A DNA stretch of 64,000 bases, from the NCBI GenBank assembly GCA_036674765.1, contig JARVKI010000101.1, forward strand, positions 62,001 through 126,000. Direction: 5' to 3'. The notes under the pieces were generated by a model. The model saw only the letters and a program-made list of their open reading frames with translations. It was not told where the DNA came from and ran no database searches. The translations under genes and the position numbers were made by a program. This DNA is from Seiridium cupressi (lineage: Eukaryota; Ascomycota; Sordariomycetes; Amphisphaeriales; Sporocadaceae). This document shows positions 24,428-36,404 of this stretch, piece after piece; the stretch's first letter is position 1, and every line of letters begins with the position of its first letter.

Positions 24428-25578
24428 AATACCGGCTCGACGTTGATGTGTAGGTCGCAAGAATGCCGCGCAATCAGCGACGGATATGCTTGCTGAGTGA
24501 AGGCGAGGAGGGGAAAGACGGTCCTCGCTATCTCTTAAGTAGAGGATTGTTATGTGAATTTAAAGTTTGGCGGTGATTGATCAAGGCTCTCGGCCCGCTG
24601 TGTGTGCACTCCACAAGTTCTTTACTCGATGGAATTGGGTACTATTAATCTCTCTATCGCAAGGCATCACAGAGACTTTATAAGCGTTCCACCATCGAAT
24701 GTTATGAGCACTATTCCTTGCATCGAAAATCACTTCCAGCCATCCATGCCAATATTGCTGTAAGATCAAGATGCTCAATTGTGCCATGGCGGGGTCGCCC
24801 GGTACCGTCTCACAGAAGCCGCCGAAACGCTTCGCGGTCGCGCCGTCCTAACCAGAGCACTTTTTCTCAAGGCTGAGCAACAGTCAAATGCTACTTTGCC
24901 GTTACCGCAGCCTCGGAAGGTTCAGGGACTGGCCGAACAGATCGCGCCGACCGCGTTCTGAACGTCTCCGTGGGGGGATCAGACAGTTTGACCAGGCCTT
25001 CTTCAGCCCTGACCACGGTAAGTCTAGCGTTATGCCCGGCCGCGAAAAATAGCGCGCCACTATCTATGGGCTGACGCGATTGGATCACATTCCATCTTCC
25101 TTATCAGCAATCTGGACGCTCTCGCTGTTGTTGCACCAAACTGAACGTCGGCCACTGCCATGCCATAGGGCGTGCACCGGCCGATGCAGGTCGGCCAATG
25201 CCGCGAGCTGGAATACTGCAAGTGTAGACTCGAGATTCCATTTCGAAGCTGCAATAACCGTTTGGCATTCTCCTGGACCCCTAGTGACGCTTGCTGATCG
25301 TCGATCGATCCGACCAATATCTGCTATGTATGCCCGGCACTAGTTTCACCGTGTGATAAAATTCCACATTCTTTTCCTGGAGGGTTAGTTCTGTTATAAT
25401 TTATAGTGGAACACGTCCGTAACCATTCAGAGACATCTGCTTTTTATTATTACTCTGCCGCTTGGAGGTACCTAGTTATCGAGTTCCAGTGTTGACAATG
25501 ACATTACATGATTGGGAGGTGTATTTCATCAAGTTTTAATGATGCTAGAAGCTATAACACACGTTCTCCCTTAATTCA
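24428..25578. other. Intergenic between purine permease and qutA
   Basis: Promoter of the purine permease gene and 3' side of qutA. No coding evidence was found on either strand. Confidence 0.6.
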
Positions 25579-27966
25579 TCAAGGTATGCCCGTAAAGTCA
25601 TGTGCCAGAAGCTCGGTGAGATCGCTCCCAGGAGCAAAGCCTAGATTTGCCATAAACTGTGGATCGGAACCCATACGATCAGCCCGATCCAGAGAAGCTA
25701 TGTCATCGAGTATAGAATCGTAGTCGAAGGTTGCACTGCTGAAGCTAGGTCTACCATGATTTGGAAAGTGTTGTGGGGACAGGTCTGCTAGGTCGTATTG
25801 AACAGCTCCGGGCGCGGTCTGGCTGGAATGGTTCATAAGATTCATGGGCTGGCGCGACCGTGAGGTGTTGGGAAAGGTCATCATGGCCGACAGCGAAGTG
25901 TCATGGTAGACTTCGCGCCCGATCATCGGAGGGGCTTGGTCAGCGGGTGTGTCTGCGTAGTGGGAAGACGGGGTTGGTAATTGCTGTATTACAGCAGGAA
26001 TATTCGACGCATTCGGATAAAGCACACCAGATGACGGTTGTTGCATGTACGATGGCGCTCTGTCTGGAGGTTTGTGGACCATCGGTGACCTCGGCCGAGA
26101 CTTTTGTGGATGCCAGACAGAGTCGATCGATGTCTGTACTTTCTTCCATCTATCTCTCGTATCCCCCTTCAAGTGCTCAGAGTTGTATTGCTGACTCAAG
26201 AGGTCCATGTAAAGGGAAAACAGTGGTGGAATTGCTGCGCCAAAATTGAGGATATGCTCCTCGGCGCACTGCAACACAGTAGAAGGCAATGATTCTGTAT
26301 ATACCTGAGTCTGGCTTCCGCAACAGAGAAAGGCAAGGCGCAGCAGAAATATGGAAGGAACCTGATAAGGGGGTGCATTCCCATTGGTGATGAAGCTAAC
26401 GAAGAGTCGTCTAGATTGATTGCTACTAATAGCTTGCTGAACTTGCGTTAGATATGGCTCTGTCTGCTCCGGACCAGGGTTTGGGCCGAAAACCGTCGCA
26501 CAATGGATTCGATGTATGCTGAAAAATGCTGCAAACGAACTCATGGAATGCGCAGGGCTCCGTAACGCAGGACCCGGAGGCCGCACTGGCCCGAAGCCCT
26601 GGCAAGGCGTCCATATGTCCCACTCGTCTTGGTCATCTTCGCCCGACGGGGTGGTTGAAGCTATGTCAATCGCTCGCAGGTGAGGCGGCTGATTGATTTT
26701 GGTGGCGACTAGAGTGTCGAGCATGAAGCAGGCCATGTATATGTGGTATGGTCGTCGACTCCCATCCCCCATGGGCCGTGACTGCAAGTTGAGCGCCAGT
26801 GCTACTCGAGTGGCCAACCCCGTCAAGATCCATGCCGCTGTGTACTCCCGCCGCCCAATGTTGATCAGAGTCAGAAGCAGAATTGCATTGACATGCCGCG
26901 TCTCGAAATTACCGCTGTCGGGGGGTATCAGGCGCCTTGCAGCATGGTATATATCGTCTGGGTGCATCCGTCCTTCAAAATCGCCGTGCGCGTGGCCAGG
27001 CTGGCTCGCTTCGTCTTGGTATGCGGCCAGAGCCAAAGCCGCCCACAGTTCCGCGTGTGACCCCGAGCGAGGTGCATCCTCCTCGGCCAGATCCAACCCT
27101 TCGCCGGGATAAGACCAGCAAGCCTTTTGTACCAGCCCCTTTTCCAGGATGGGAAACCAACAGTGGGTATAAGAAAAATAAACATCCAATAGTCTCCAGC
27201 AATTGGGTGGCAATTTGGTCAGCTTCCGGCATTGGTCTGGTTGCCCTGGCTGAGCTGGTGCATGGCCTGAGTCTGTGATAGTTGCCAAATATCCATCAAA
27301 TGGATGTCTGCGTTCATGACCTAGGTCGCTTGGATGTACATCCGGGTGGAGCGCCGTGGTCATCATAGTCTCATCATTCCTTGTTGGAGGGAGCGCATCC
27401 CGAGAGCCTGAAGTTTCCTCCTTCAGAGGTTGCTCTGGATCATCAGCGCTGCTGTCGGATTCATCGGCCACGGGCGACACTTTGCCCGTCTTTGCGCCCG
27501 CCGTATCCCCTCCAGACAGGACCCGCTCGATCTCTTGATGGACTATGCTTTTCCTCCACCTTCGATGCAGTCGATTGCCAGCAGATGTGTCTTTTCCTAC
27601 GAGCAAGGCCCTGCCCTGGCCGCCTTCGTGGGTCAACAGACCATGGAGAGCTTCTTCTGACTCCGGGATCTTATCAAATATCCAACCGAGTGAGAGCTCC
27701 AAGGTCCGGATGTATCCTGTCTGCACCCCGCGCTTCTTCTTCGGCTCTTCCCAGCTGCATTGCCTGTTCTGTGATGCGCAGGGAAAACACAACGGCTGAA
27801 TCCCATCGCATTTCTCTCGCGCAGCGCGGCATTGATCGCACGCTCTCGATACTCTCTGGCGCTTCGGCGCAGGCGGAACTTCGGCTTCGGCCGGGGCATC
27901 GTCCACGCTACTCGATCGTCGCTTCATGTTTTTGGTTGCATTTGGCCCCATTGGCAAGTCGTCCAT
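25579..27966 (-). CDS. qutA: QutA/QA-1F-type Zn2Cys6 transcriptional activator of quinate genes, 795 aa
   Basis: Single-exon gene. The Zn(II)2Cys6 DNA-binding domain spans residues 43-70 with spacing C-x2-C-x6-C-x6-C-x2-C-x6-C, flanked by KRQRVSRACDQC and by KKRGVQTGYIRTLEL, which is characteristic of the quinate activators. The central part holds the fungal transcription-factor homology region (LDVYFSYTHCWFPILEK; LWAALALAAYQDEA; TRVALALNLQSRPMG). The length is close to QutA (825) and QA-1F (816). In Aspergillus and Neurospora this protein activates all quinate genes and its own, and is blocked by QutR/QA-1S in the absence of quinate. It is divergent from qutR. The ATG at 27966 is the first in the frame. 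Confidence 0.95.
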   Translation of the reverse strand: MDDLPMGPNATKNMKRRSSSVDDAPAEAEVPPAPKRQRVSRACDQCRAAREKCDGIQPLCFPCASQNRQCSWEEPKKKRGVQTGYIRTLELSLGWIFDKIPESEEALHGLLTHEGGQGRALLVGKDTSAGNRLHRRWRKSIVHQEIERVLSGGDTAGAKTGKVSPVADESDSSADDPEQPLKEETSGSRDALPPTRNDETMMTTALHPDVHPSDLGHERRHPFDGYLATITDSGHAPAQPGQPDQCRKLTKLPPNCWRLLDVYFSYTHCWFPILEKGLVQKACWSYPGEGLDLAEEDAPRSGSHAELWAALALAAYQDEASQPGHAHGDFEGRMHPDDIYHAARRLIPPDSGNFETRHVNAILLLTLINIGRREYTAAWILTGLATRVALALNLQSRPMGDGSRRPYHIYMACFMLDTLVATKINQPPHLRAIDIASTTPSGEDDQDEWDIWTPCQGFGPVRPPGPALRSPAHSMSSFAAFFSIHRIHCATVFGPNPGPEQTEPYLTQVQQAISSNQSRRLFVSFITNGNAPPYQVPSIFLLRLAFLCCGSQTQVYTESLPSTVLQCAEEHILNFGAAIPPLFSLYMDLLSQQYNSEHLKGDTRDRWKKVQTSIDSVWHPQKSRPRSPMVHKPPDRAPSYMQQPSSGVLYPNASNIPAVIQQLPTPSSHYADTPADQAPPMIGREVYHDTSLSAMMTFPNTSRSRQPMNLMNHSSQTAPGAVQYDLADLSPQHFPNHGRPSFSSATFDYDSILDDIASLDRADRMGSDPQFMANLGFAPGSDLTELLAHDFTGIP

Positions 27967-28750
27967 GTTACACAAGGCTGCGCGTTCAGTGTTGCGTCCT
28001 TCAGGTGAATTGGCGATCTTTGGTGGGACTCAAGCATCGCGGATCTCTGGCAAGAGACTGACCGCATTGCCGCACGATGGCTTGGCGACAAGCTGCAAGG
28101 GGTGTTTCCCGTGTTTCCTCAGCGCATGGCCGTTGTCTACGCTCTGACCTGGCGATATTCGAGTTGCGTCCAATGCTTTGTCGCCCTCACGACATCGTTA
28201 GCAATTGCTCTTCGTCTGTGGTGTACTGGGAATGTCGTCGTTGAGTGGGGCAATCCTGGGGTACTGTGGAGAGTTCCATGGAGTGAAAGTGGTGACGCCG
28301 GTTAAGTGTTTTTCCCACAAACTTCCCACTAAATGCCGGCGGTGCGACTTGGCATCTTTGGGGAGGGCCCAGTGCATTCCTGTACCAGACCCCGCTGGCA
28401 TGATGCCACCCTCAACCCGGAGTAGCACTACGACCCTGTAACTCGTTCGATTGTGAGGCGGGTCAGAGGGACGACGGACGATTGGACTTGCGCACTGGTT
28501 GTATATCGGAGTTTGCGCCTTTGCCTGTCGACTTTCCAAGTCGGATCAAATTCGAATAACTGCTACCATCGATCTCCATCACTCGACGTAACACGCTTGA
28601 GCGACAAACGATTAGACGGGGGACCAAATCTTTTGCCCTCCTACTCGATATTGTTCCCGCTTCGTCCCGGACAATGTGACCGCAGTCACACTTAGATGAT
28701 TCGAAACTCCCCACAAGCCCGTCTCTCCCGTTGCTCGTACCCCAGAAAGG
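27967..28750. other. Divergent qutA-qutR promoter region
   Basis: Shared 784 bp regulatory region of the activator and repressor genes. It contains one near-consensus activator site (28300-28315) and no coding sequence. Confidence 0.7.
28300..28315 (+). promoter_or_regulatory. Imperfect QutA/QA-1F binding site between qutA and qutR
   Basis: GGTTAAGTGTTTTTCC matches the established operator GGRTAARYRYTTATCC at 14 of 16 positions (mismatches at positions 3 and 13). Its place between the two regulatory genes fits the autoregulation known for this system. Confidence 0.5.
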
Positions 28751-31528
28751 ATGGCTTCTTCAGCTCTAGCAGGAGTCAAACGGTCATTTGCCGACATGGC
28801 TACGGATGGCGCGAGCTCTGCCAGCCCTCAATTGTGGGTGAGCAATAGTGGCAGCAATAGTTATGTTTGGGGAGGGGATGGCAACGATCAGCCGAAACGA
28901 CAAGAGCGCCAGAGGAAGCCTTCGGCCGATCGACCTTCAGAGAGTGATTGTATGTACTCCCCCTATGCACGCGAGCCTCTAAACTACTGGTAACACCTTT
29001 AAATCGCAGTCTACACGCCAATGTCGCGATCTGCTAGCCACTCCCCTCCAAGCAAGTTGGCAAGAGCAGCAGTGCCGACGCCGTTCGAACCCGATGCGTC
29101 TATAGTGCTGGTGGGAATGCGTGGGTCTGGCAAGTCCACACTAGCTATCATTGCGTCGACGGCAATGAAGAGGCGTATCGTAGATACAGAACAAGCTTTT
29201 TTCGATGCTACAGGATTGTCGACGATAGCATTCAAGAAACAGCACGGCAACGTCGAGTATAGGCGGCGGCAGTTTGATGTATTAGAAGGAATTCTCAACC
29301 GGCATCAGAAAGACTGTATAATCGTGTCTTCCTGGATTGAACGATCGGTGCAGACTCTGCTGGCAGAGTTCTCTATCTCACATCCGGTGGTACATGTGTT
29401 GAGAGACGAGAAAGCCATCTCGAGATACCTCGGCGTGACCGACGTGGGAAAGTTCAAGGAGCTACTAGATTATCTGGCGAGCGCATTCCGCACATGTGGG
29501 AACTTCGAGTTCTTCAACGTCTCGGAAGGGATATCCGTATCGGGCGATAAGACACTGACCGAAACGACGGCACTAGATCACAACGGCGAGCATAAGTCAC
29601 CCGCACCATACTTGACACTGAAACGTGCCGAGAGACACTTCCTAAGGTTCTTAGCACTGATCATGCCGAAAGGGTCCATCCCATACATCGAGTCGGCCTT
29701 CCCGCTGGCCTCAATACCGACAGAGAATCGGCAATTCACCTATGCCATGACTGTGCCGCTCTCAAAACTCCTCGCGGGTGAACTCAAGATCGAGGATCTC
29801 GAAACGGGCGCTGATGCGATCGAAATCGTGGTGCATGACGCTTTCACTCAGCGCCTCAGCGCGGATCGTGCAAGCCAAATCAGCAGGGTCATCGGACACA
29901 TTAGAAGGAATGTAGTCATACCTATCATCTACCACATTGTCTGGCCATCGGAAGGGCCCATGGACAACGCACAAAAGCTACTCTACCTGGACTATTTACA
30001 ACATGGGTTGAGGTTAGCGCCAGAGTACATAGGGCTCGACTTGCGGTTGGAGGATGACCTGTTCTCGCAGGTTGTCAAGAACAAGAGAACATCAAAAGTC
30101 ATTGGCTCGGTCAACATGGACATACCCCATCCCCCGTCCTGGAGGGATCCACTATGGTTGACCTTATACCGCAAGGCTCGAGATCATGGGTGTGATCTGG
30201 TACGGATGCTAAGACCAGCTACCCAGATAGAAGACAACTTTGGCATTGAGTTCCTGCGACATGGCATCGAAGAGCTAGGAGAATCGAGGCTGCCGTGCAT
30301 CACTTTCAACACCGGCTCAAAGGGTCGGAACTCGCAATGCTTCAACAAGATCCTGACCTCGGTGATTCCCGAGTCCCTCGTTGGTCTGACACACCCAGAC
30401 CCCAAGACCTCACTTTATGTGCCGGCGCCGCTCACCGCGCTAGAGGCCACCAAAGCACTGCATGCATCATTCATCTTGGACGCGATGAAACTCTACGTCG
30501 TCGGAGCAAACGTCGGCTACAGCATGTCGCCAGCCATGCACAACGTTGCTCTCAAGGCTTGCGGTCTCCCGCATGTCTATCGGCCATACTCGACAGCATC
30601 GCTTAGCAACATACGCGACCTTATACATGACCCCTTATTTGCCGGGGTCTCGATTGGCCTCCCATTCAAGGTGGAAGTCATCAGTCTCGCGCATTCCCTC
30701 AGTAGCCATGCCAAGGCTATCGGTGCTGTGAACACACTCATTCCAGTTCGGCACCTTAATACCGACGGCTCTATTCCCGACAATGCACTCTTCTTTAACT
30801 TTAGGAATAGGGCCGGCCCAGTGTTGGCACTCTACGGAGAAAACACGGACTGGATTGGCATTCGAGCTTGCGTCAGGAGGGGACTCTCGCCTGCCAACGC
30901 TGTGCGACCCAGCTCAAGCGGCTTGGTCATCGGTGCTGGCGGTATGGCAAGAGCAGCCGTCTACGCAATGTTGCAACTGGGCGTCAAGAACATTGTTATC
31001 TTCAACAGGACGCCTGCCAACGCCGAAAAGCTTGTTGCACATTTCACCAGGCTGCTTTCGCGGCATGATCTGCCTTTATTGAGCCCCAGTTCTGACACGG
31101 AGACAAACTTCCATGTCATTCAATCACGAAATGATCATTGGCCGGAGAGATTCCGCCTCCCTACCATGATCATCTCCTGTATACCTACGCATGACATTGG
31201 CGATGCTCCTGCGCCCAATTTCACCCTCCCCGACACCTGGATGGGAAGTCCCACAGGAGGGGTGGTTGTTGAACTTGCCTACAGATATCTGAACACGCCA
31301 CTCCTTGAGCAAGTACGTGCACAATCTCATCGCGGCTGGGTGCCTATGGATGGCCTGGACCTGCTGCCGGAGCAAGGATTCGCTCAGTTTGAATTGTTCA
31401 CTGGGAGACGAGCCCCCCGACGGCTGATGAGGGAAGAGGTGTTCAGGTCATATCCAAATGAGCAGGATGAATCCAACCGAACACAACTCCAGCCTCGGCT
31501 GGAGAACATTGTTGAACAAGAGCCATGA
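28751..31528 (+). CDS. qutR: QutR/QA-1S-type repressor of quinate genes (AROM-derived), 905 aa
   Basis: Exons 28751-28949 and 29010-31528 join in phase. The protein is collinear with the last three domains of the pentafunctional AROM enzyme. A shikimate-kinase-like P-loop GMRGSGKST lies at residues 102-110, a type I 3-dehydroquinase-like domain at ~270-540, and a shikimate-dehydrogenase-like domain from ~560 (VGYSMSPAMHN, GLPFK, GAVNT, GENTDW, GAGGMARAAVYA). In the dehydroquinase-like domain the position aligned with the Schiff-base lysine (AROM-type DxVK) is arginine (DLVRML, about R465), so that activity should be lost. In Aspergillus and Neurospora this protein binds and inhibits the activator and responds to pathway metabolites. 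The length matches QutR (929) and QA-1S (918). Confidence 0.95.
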
Positions 31529-32621
31529 TGGACTCACATGATTTCAAGATACCCGTCAACGATAAGTACGAAATACGATATATCGCAAGGAGCAACCAAA
31601 AGAAGTGTGTCCTCTATTTACCTTATATAAAATGCATGCCGCCTGCATAAATGACATGCGATTAACAAGCGCCCAGCAAACCGAATTTTTAAATCATATT
31701 CAGACGCATCGTTATTGTTGCGTTTAAAACCATGAGCGATTCGTAGGTGAAGAGCTCCCGTGAAGGAGTGCCAAATTATCAGGGTAGACAAGCATCTGGC
31801 CATAATTTGAAATTTCGGACGAAATGTCAGTTGTTTCCCATGATCATAGGTCGCCTACTGCGACAAATTGAATCATCTTCCTCAGTCGATCATGGACCTG
31901 CGTGCGGTGATGTGCAAGAGGTGAATCCCATTGCCCTGACGCCTCGGCTCACATTGTACAATGTGCCGGAGTAGTCGTTCCAGCCCAACTTCGCAACAGC
32001 TCCGGCAATCGGATATGGCCGACAATGTGTAGCAGCCATCAATAGAGCTCGGCCCACCACCAGCATTGTTAGCTTAGCCGTCCGCGTAAGTGTTTACCCG
32101 TTGGATTAAATTCCATGACATCAACCATCGCCTCGGTAAGTTGCTTCTACGCCTGCCGCGACGGATGCGGGCAGGCAAGTTATACACCTTGACATGGCAA
32201 CCATAGCATCCAAGGGTGATCGTTTTCCCCTTCAACCCACCCAGCTCAGACGGGTATCGCTGGAGACGGCCCGTCTCGCTTCGTGATACACGAGGGGAGA
32301 GCAAGATAATATCCCATTCGTTGCATACAACCCACCTGCACGTAGCCTCCTCACATTGTCCTACGTTGTCAAACACTGAACAAAAACGTTTCTTGGACTG
32401 TGTCTCTTCTGTTAGTTACCCCTGGTTCTATTCCATCTGATACGTTTTTTCCCGGTACATGGCACGTTCCACTATTATTGAATCTTGATCTCACATCGCA
32501 CACCAAGCGATTATAATAACGAGTCGCAACGGCAAATTGCCGTCTAACATTTGCCCACCAATATCTCCTTTGGCACAACGAACCCCTCTACCTCTGAAGC
32601 ATTTGTCATAGACTTTTCAGT
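31529..32621. other. Intergenic, qutR 3' side and qutC promoter
   Basis: Contains a near-consensus activator site at 32084-32099 and no gene that I can support. Confidence 0.65.
32084..32099 (+). promoter_or_regulatory. Imperfect QutA/QA-1F binding site upstream of qutC
   Basis: GCGTAAGTGTTTACCC matches GGRTAARYRYTTATCC at 14 of 16 positions (mismatches at 2 and 14). It lies 523 bp before the qutC start codon. Confidence 0.55.
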
Positions 32622-33680
32622 ATGCCTTGCCGTTTAGCTATCACTTCAATGTCGCTCGGCCGTTGCTTCGCAGGCCACACGTTTGCGCACAAGCTCGACA
32701 TGGCTCAAGCCTATGGATATAAGGGTATTGAGCTCTTCCACGAAGATCTAGCCGATATTGCCAATCAGCTAGGCAATGGCTTGAGGGCTCAAAATGAGCT
32801 CCAGGCTGCGGACATCATTCGAAACATGTGCGCTCAGCGAGATCTGGCTATCTTATGTCTACAGCCATTCTCGGGGTATGAGGGTCTGCTCGATCGCGAC
32901 GAACACAACAGGCGTCTTGAACAGCTCCAGTTTTGGTTCCAACTCGCCAAGGCCCTCGGCACAGACATTGTGCAAATTCCCTCGAGCTTCTCACCCGCCT
33001 CGGAAATATCAGAAGACAGAAACCTCATCGTTTCGGACTTACAAAAGGTTGCCGACATGGGCCTACAAGAAAACCCGCCTATCAGATTTGTCTACGAGGC
33101 GCTTTGTTGGGGAACTCGTGTGGATCACTGGGAGCAGAGCTGGGAAATAGTGCAGGCCATTGATCGACCCAATTTCGGTCTATGTCTAGACACCTTCAAC
33201 ATTGCTGGTCGAATATACGCAAACCCGGCCTCACCGACTGGCATGAACACAAACGCCGACCAAATAGTCAAAGAGTCGATATCACGATTACTTTCTACGG
33301 TCGACGTCAGTAAAGTCTTCTACGTACAGGTTGTCGACGCCGAGAGACTGCAGGACCCTCTTGTCGAGGGCCATCAATTCTACAACGCGGAGCAGCCATG
33401 CCGCATGAGCTGGTCGAGGAACTGCAGGTTATTCTATGGAGAGAAAGATCGTGGGGCATACCTCCCCGTGACCGAGATCTCGAGAGCCATCTTCCATGGA
33501 CTTGGCTTCGAAGGTTGGGTCAGTCTTGAGCTCTTCAACCGTAGGATGTCCGACAGGGATGAGGATGTACCCCGAGAGCTGGCTAGTCGGGGCGCAGTGT
33601 CTTGGGCGAAACTTGTGCAAGACATGAACTTGAAGGTGGAGAGACCACAACTTCCACAAAGGATTTCAGCGTCATTATAA
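32622..33680 (+). CDS. qutC: 3-dehydroshikimate dehydratase, 352 aa
   Basis: Intronless. The enzyme converts 3-dehydroshikimate to protocatechuate, the last step of the quinate pathway. It has the xylose-isomerase-like TIM-barrel form of fungal qutC/qa-4: SMSLGRCFAGHTFAHKLDMA at the N-terminus, GYKGIELFHED for the first strand, and QPFSGYEGL. The metal-binding acidic residues lie in RFVYEALCWG, GLCLDTFNIAGR, and near the C-terminus in WVSLELFNRRM. The length matches the family (about 350 aa). The upstream operator at 32084 places it in the QutA regulon. Confidence 0.96.
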   Translation: MPCRLAITSMSLGRCFAGHTFAHKLDMAQAYGYKGIELFHEDLADIANQLGNGLRAQNELQAADIIRNMCAQRDLAILCLQPFSGYEGLLDRDEHNRRLEQLQFWFQLAKALGTDIVQIPSSFSPASEISEDRNLIVSDLQKVADMGLQENPPIRFVYEALCWGTRVDHWEQSWEIVQAIDRPNFGLCLDTFNIAGRIYANPASPTGMNTNADQIVKESISRLLSTVDVSKVFYVQVVDAERLQDPLVEGHQFYNAEQPCRMSWSRNCRLFYGEKDRGAYLPVTEISRAIFHGLGFEGWVSLELFNRRMSDRDEDVPRELASRGAVSWAKLVQDMNLKVERPQLPQRISASL

Positions 33681-34610
33681 CGAACGGGGTCTTTAGTTTT
33701 TACTAATTGCTGACTGGATATCCGTCGTATTATTAGCGTTTCATGGCTGTAGTTTTTCTCTTTCAATTCTAATAGCTTTTCGAACTTTAGATTTACTTTA
33801 CATGCATCGTATTCGCAATGCTCATGCTAGTCGCATAGTAACAGCCGCCTTTGTAACATACTCCGATGGTATAAACGGCAGTATTTAACTGAATATTATA
33901 TTTCTTATGTGGCAGCGTACGAGACTATTTTAGTATTGTGTGGTCTCTGTTGTTATTAAGTTCGCTAGCGAAGGTTTGTCATCTACAAAAGGATTCCGTC
34001 GCTTTCAATAAGTACGAGGGCTATTTTAAAGTTCTTAGATTTCACACTTTGATCTCTGGGCCTTCCTTTCTTAGCACTTTATCAGCTTGATGACTTGTGA
34101 TCAGTGGGAGGATATAAGACCGGATAACTGTCTAAAGAATAACAGCATTACCACCTAATACAAGAGACTTTGGCGTAATGGCCACACACACCTCAACTAC
34201 GATCAATAGTCACATAACCAACCAACATATTTAGGAGAAGAATTTTCTCTCTAGAAAAATCATTCAAAGTAGATATTGCAAGTTACTTTGACACCCCGCG
34301 TTTTAATAACATTTAGGACAGTCTCTACGGAGACAGTAAATGGAGGCAGTAAATCCTAAGGAAGGTCGGGCGAGTATTTGCTCTATCGGAACTGCCGTCG
34401 ATTTGTCGATGACTTTAAGGTCGACGTCATTACAGCCATGGAGAGAATGTATTGGGTTTAGAGAGACGATGATGACGCATGTAAACGACGAATTCATTAG
34501 TCTTGGGTAGCATAAACGCTCTCCAATAAATAGGGTGGCGCAGGCTGTGCGTCCTCTCTCCACCCCCACCTGCTTCTCGCATATTACAGCTTGACCGGCC
34601 TAAAACCCAT
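33681..34610. other. AT-rich intergenic between convergent qutC and qutD
   Basis: Convergent 3' ends; AT-rich, with no coding evidence and no activator site found. Confidence 0.65.
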
Positions 34611-36404
34611 TTATGCCATTTCCTTCTGCTCAACATTCTGCTTATTACGCTCCTTCAAATCAACACCATCTGCGTTGTGACGGAACTCCTCATCTTGAGC
34701 CCTGAGCTCCTCCATAATGATTTTGTTGGCCTTCCGTACCGGCCTAGTCTGCCAGAGTCGGTCCATAGCCTCGAGGGGCACTGACTTGGTCTCCGGGATG
34801 AGGAAGAAGACAAAGATACTAGATAGGAGCATAAGCGATGCAAAGAAGAAGTAAACGCCGTACTTCATGGTGAGGAACATCTGAGGCGTGAATCTTGAGA
34901 TGATGAAGTTCCAGAACCAATTGTTGGCGGCAGCAGAAGCCTGACCCAATGCTCTGTAAATGTGTTAGATTTTGAACTGCTCTACTCGAATTGGGAGCGC
35001 GGTGAATTACCTGGTATTCTGGTCGAACATTTCAGAGTTCAGTACCCACGGTGTGCCGTTCCAGCTGGGAGTGTAGAAAGCAGTCCAGAGGTAGAAGAAG
35101 AAGATGGCAGCAATACCGCTACTGCTCAGGCCACCAGTGGGATTTGCTGAAACATTGGCAATCTTGATATACGACCCAATGAACCACATGCACATGGAAC
35201 CACCAAAACTGCCAATCATCAAGAGTCTGCGGCGACCCAAGTTGTCAATCAAGTATAGGAGCCAGCTATGAATCGGATTAATAAATTGATGCAACAGAAA
35301 AGACGAGGAGCGAATCTTGGACTTACACAAAAGTGACGGCTGTCTTGACAACTCCGAAAATACCAGTTGTCAGGAAACTTGTGTTGGTTCCGGTGATTCC
35401 AATACTCTTGAAAACAGTAGGGCTGTAGTAGTTGATGGCGTTGATGCCGGATCCGTTCTGCCACAGGAACAGCATACCTCCGAGGAAGAAGCGGTAGAGA
35501 ACCTTGGGTTGCTTAAGAGCGGCGAAGGGCTTCCAAAAACCGGCACCAACTTCCTGCTTGTAACGCTCGTGATCCTCGTCAATGAAGTTGACTTCCTCAA
35601 TGATGTACAGGTCATTTGCATCCAGGTTGCGGATCCAGCAGAGGTTGGCCAACGCTTCCTCTCGCCTGTCCTTGGAGAATAGCCAACGCGGGGACTCCTT
35701 GATCCAGAAAGCTCCGATCATGAGTAGACCGGCTGGGATCAGCTGCACGGCGAAGGGGATCAACCACTGCCTATGGCTAGGGGCCATGGTTGTGTTGACA
35801 CCATAGTTGATCCAGAAGCCGACTAGGCCTCCAATCTGCCATCCAAGCTCGTAGATACCGACCAAGCGACCACGGATGGCTGGTGGGGCCAGTTCGGAGA
35901 TGTAGATGGGGACCTTTGAAACCATGTTAGTGATCGGATCCGTGCTCAGGCTAGTCCCAGAAGTTAATCTCTTACCGTCATACTGCAAGCTCCGACGCCA
36001 ATGCCTGCAAGGACACGGCCAGCAAGAATCAAGCCCAAACCTCTTTGACCATTTGCACCCAACATCAAGCCAGCGCCGAGAAGGAAGACGGCCACGAAGA
36101 CCCAAAGGGTCTTCTTTCTTCCGAGATACCAGTTAGATACATAAGCGAACAAGCTTCCAAAGAAAGCACCGGCTTGGTAGACCGACACGATGTTGGCGGA
36201 TACCAGAGCGAGCTCGGACGGGGAATAGCTAGCGAAATTGAATTCGGCGACGAAAGATGGCAAGGATAGCGTTGTACCAATAAACGCCGAGTCGTAACCA
36301 ATCATGCATGATGCGAACGATGCAACTGCAGCACTGGTGTATACACGCCAGTTGTACACAGCGCTGGGTGTCGGCCTATCCTCGTTGAGTGAGAGGATGC
36401 CCAT
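34611..36404 (-). CDS. qutD: Quinate permease (MFS sugar-transporter family), four exons, 537 aa
   Basis: Exons 36404-35976, 35913-35327, 35265-35011 and 34953-34611 close in phase, giving 537 aa, the length I recall for Neurospora qa-y. The N-terminus (YNWRVYTSAAVASFASCMIGYDSAFIG, split by no intron) is typical of quinate permeases. Sugar-transporter signatures present are GRVLAGIGVGA, SELAPPAIRGRLVG, KESPRWLFSKDRREEA, WQNGSGINAINYYSP and PETKSVPLE, with 12 predicted helices. It imports quinate across the plasma membrane. It shares an upstream region with qutB that contains a perfect activator site. Confidence 0.95.

Noticed and set aside
27381..28061. 226-codon plus-strand frame
   Set aside because: Antisense to the 5' part of qutA, which has a clear Zn2Cys6 domain; no motif on the plus strand.
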